Source: an uncultured Ilyobacter sp. (GTDB lineage: Bacteria; Fusobacteriota; Fusobacteriia; Fusobacteriales; Fusobacteriaceae). Taken from it: a DNA stretch of 64,000 nucleotides. This document shows positions 62,929-64,000 of the stretch, one piece after another. The stretch spans positions 1,054,001-1,118,000 of the forward strand of contig NZ_OY764059.1 in NCBI RefSeq assembly GCF_963668085.1, given 5' to 3'. Position numbers and translations under genes: made by a program. The notes below the pieces were generated by a model. It ran no database searches. It saw only the letters and a list, made by a program, of their open reading frames with translations, and was not told the origin of the DNA. How positions within the stretch are numbered: position 1 is the first letter of the stretch; every line of letters starts with the position of its first letter.

Positions 62929-62963
62929 ATGAGATGATCAACAGTGGTCATCTCATTTTTTTA
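62929..62963 (+). terminator. Terminator after the RM gene
   Basis: ATGAGATGATC / GGTCATCTCAT stem, six-base loop, T7. Confidence 0.88.
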
Positions 62964-62977
62964 TAAAATATTTTTCC

Positions 62978-63009
62978 GAGAGGGGTACAGATCTGTACCC
63001 CTCTTTTTA
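62978..63009 (+). terminator. Second copy of the GGGGTACAG terminator
   Basis: GAGAGGGGTACAGA / TCTGTACCCCTCTT, sharing the core GGGGTACAGAT-TGTACCCC with the terminator at 54384. It precedes the capsid protease gene. Confidence 0.88.
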
Positions 63010-63043
63010 TATATAGTGAAATCAATTTCAGGAGGTGATTAAA

Positions 63044-64000
63044 ATTTTAAAGAAAATATTCAAGGCTGGAAACTACGGCAGTAAAGGTAACTACACAAAA
63101 GAGGTTTTGAAAAAGTGGGTTGAGGACGGGAAAGAGTTTTCTGTCGTGCCTGGACATATAGGGGACTGGCTTAAAAACGGTTATGTTAAAACAGCTATTC
63201 CTTTAGGTGGGAAAGTGAAGTGCACTTCTGTTGATGACGAGGGATTCTTATATGGAGAGATCCAATACAATGAGTTCGGAAAGAAAGTCACAGAGGGCGG
63301 AGCTTATGAAAACTTTTCTATCGGTGTTGGCCCTACAGGTGATCCTGACCATTTGGCTATACTTGGTTATACCCCACCACACATCAAAGAACTGGACAAG
63401 GCATTTTCTGAGTTCTCAGGTGAAGTGGAAGAGGCTGAATATATCGAGTTTTCAGAAAGAGAACCAGAACCAAAACCAGAGCCCCAAGGCTTAACTATAG
63501 AAGAGGTTGTGGAGTTCCTAAAAGGTTTAGATGTATCCGAAACAAACAAAGGTTTATTTCAAGAACTGCAAGAGATCCTCTGGAAAAAGATGGATCAAGC
63601 GTTCTGGGCTGAGAAGCTAAAAGAGGAAGGATACACAGTAACAAAAGAGTTCTCAGAACCTAAGAGTGAAGCAGAATTAAGAGCCGAGATCAGAGGGGAA
63701 CTTATAAAGGAATCTCAAAGAGAGGCCCTTAAAACTAAAATCACAGCGTTGGTTCCACCTTCATTAAAAGGATTAATGGAATTTACTGTAGATCAAGCTT
63801 TTGTTGGAGAGAACTACGAGAACATCATTGAGTTTTCCGAGGGAGAGAGTGCCACAATGAAAGATCATCTAGAAAAGATGGTTGAAGATGGCGGCCCTTT
63901 TAAACATTTGTTTAAAGAATTTAACAAAGGGATAGGAGCGGAACCTGTAGAAAAACCGAAAACCGCTGACGAAATAGCCGAGTCAGCTAAAAAACTTATG
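63044..64000 (+). CDS. Mu gpI-like capsid protease/scaffold, 3' end outside the window
   Basis: Open from 63044 to the last base (319 codons). N-terminal IFKAGNYGSKGNYTKEVLKK and YENFSIGVGPTGDPDHLAIL match the head-maturation protease family. A Pro/Glu-rich region (near residue 145) and a helical scaffold part follow. No ATG, GTG or TTG suits the ribosome site AGGAGGTGATT; an ATT at 63044 is 8 bases behind it. The rest of the head operon is outside. Confidence 0.85.
   Translation, partial: MLKKIFKAGNYGSKGNYTKEVLKKWVEDGKEFSVVPGHIGDWLKNGYVKTAIPLGGKVKCTSVDDEGFLYGEIQYNEFGKKVTEGGAYENFSIGVGPTGDPDHLAILGYTPPHIKELDKAFSEFSGEVEEAEYIEFSEREPEPKPEPQGLTIEEVVEFLKGLDVSETNKGLFQELQEILWKKMDQAFWAEKLKEEGYTVTKEFSEPKSEAELRAEIRGELIKESQREALKTKITALVPPSLKGLMEFTVDQAFVGENYENIIEFSEGESATMKDHLEKMVEDGGPFKHLFKEFNKGIGAEPVEKPKTADEIAESAKKLM

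Larger units (their letters stand above)
38090..64000. mobile_element. Prophage, right end outside the window
   Basis: It contains, in order, a serine recombinase, RecT and YqaJ, a repressor with operators, cargo genes, an initiator with internal repeats, terminase, and Mu-like portal/MuF and protease genes. Tail and lysis genes are not in the window. The boundary near 38.1 kb is approximate. A serine integrase with Mu-type head genes indicates a mosaic siphovirus-like element. Confidence 0.93.

Noticed and set aside
1..64000. CRISPR arrays, rRNA and tRNA genes, complete insertion sequences
   Set aside because: No regularly spaced direct repeats of CRISPR type, no tRNA cloverleaf and no transposase gene were found on reading both strands.

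Overview
The window looks like the chromosome of a member of the Fusobacteriota (Ilyobacter / Propionigenium / Cetobacterium type). It is AT-rich. It combines genes usual in Gram-positives (whiA, scpA, RNase M5) with an outer-membrane inventory (TolC-like channel, OmpA-type barrel protein). Genus is inference; no rRNA or tRNA gene was seen.

Layout. (1) 1-8.2 kb: a rightward housekeeping run, polA (5' end outside the window), whiA, ribF, scpA, then a terminator, murJ and a TaqI/Eco57I-type adenine methyltransferase. (2) 8.2-14.3 kb: leftward small unknown genes, a four-gene MacA/MacB/TolC-like export operon and a hemolysin-III family membrane protein. (3) 14.3-38.0 kb: mostly monocistronic chromosomal genes separated by clear terminators: small regulators and zinc ribbons, RNase M5, a radical SAM protein, an OmpA-like protein, a secreted repeat protein, a MATE pump, amt-glnK, pmbA, threonine aldolase, a regulator with an M20 peptidase and a DUF3100 transporter pair, a Mut7-C protein, and a dehydrogenase/membrane protein pair. 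A candidate small RNA with a C-rich loop lies at about 29.73-29.82 kb. (4) About 38.1 kb to the end: a prophage whose right end is outside the window.

Prophage. Leftward early genes are a serine recombinase, RecT and a YqaJ nuclease. The S24-type repressor faces right, with repeated TTGTATAA-type operator half-sites between it and the early genes. A cargo block follows: a membrane protein, a three-gene STAS/HATPase - DUF4325 - membrane protein cluster, a secreted nuclease and two lipoproteins. Then come a second small regulator behind a copy of the operator, a strongly structured non-coding stretch, and a replication initiator gene carrying ten regularly spaced GTAC words (probable origin). 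Small replication genes, a resolvase-like nuclease and a late regulator follow, then terminase, a 997-residue portal-MuF-metallopeptidase fusion with a small acidic gene behind it, a type ISP restriction-modification gene enclosed by terminators, and the start of a Mu gpI-like capsid protease.

Most interesting: the portal-MuF-zincin fusion with its candidate immunity gene; the STAS/HATPase-DUF4325-membrane cluster; the pseudoknot-like non-coding region at 50.97-51.23 kb; the in-gene origin, whose repeats persist across a change of reading frame; and a shared 11-bp direct-repeat promoter element linking the efflux operon to a distant secreted repeat protein.
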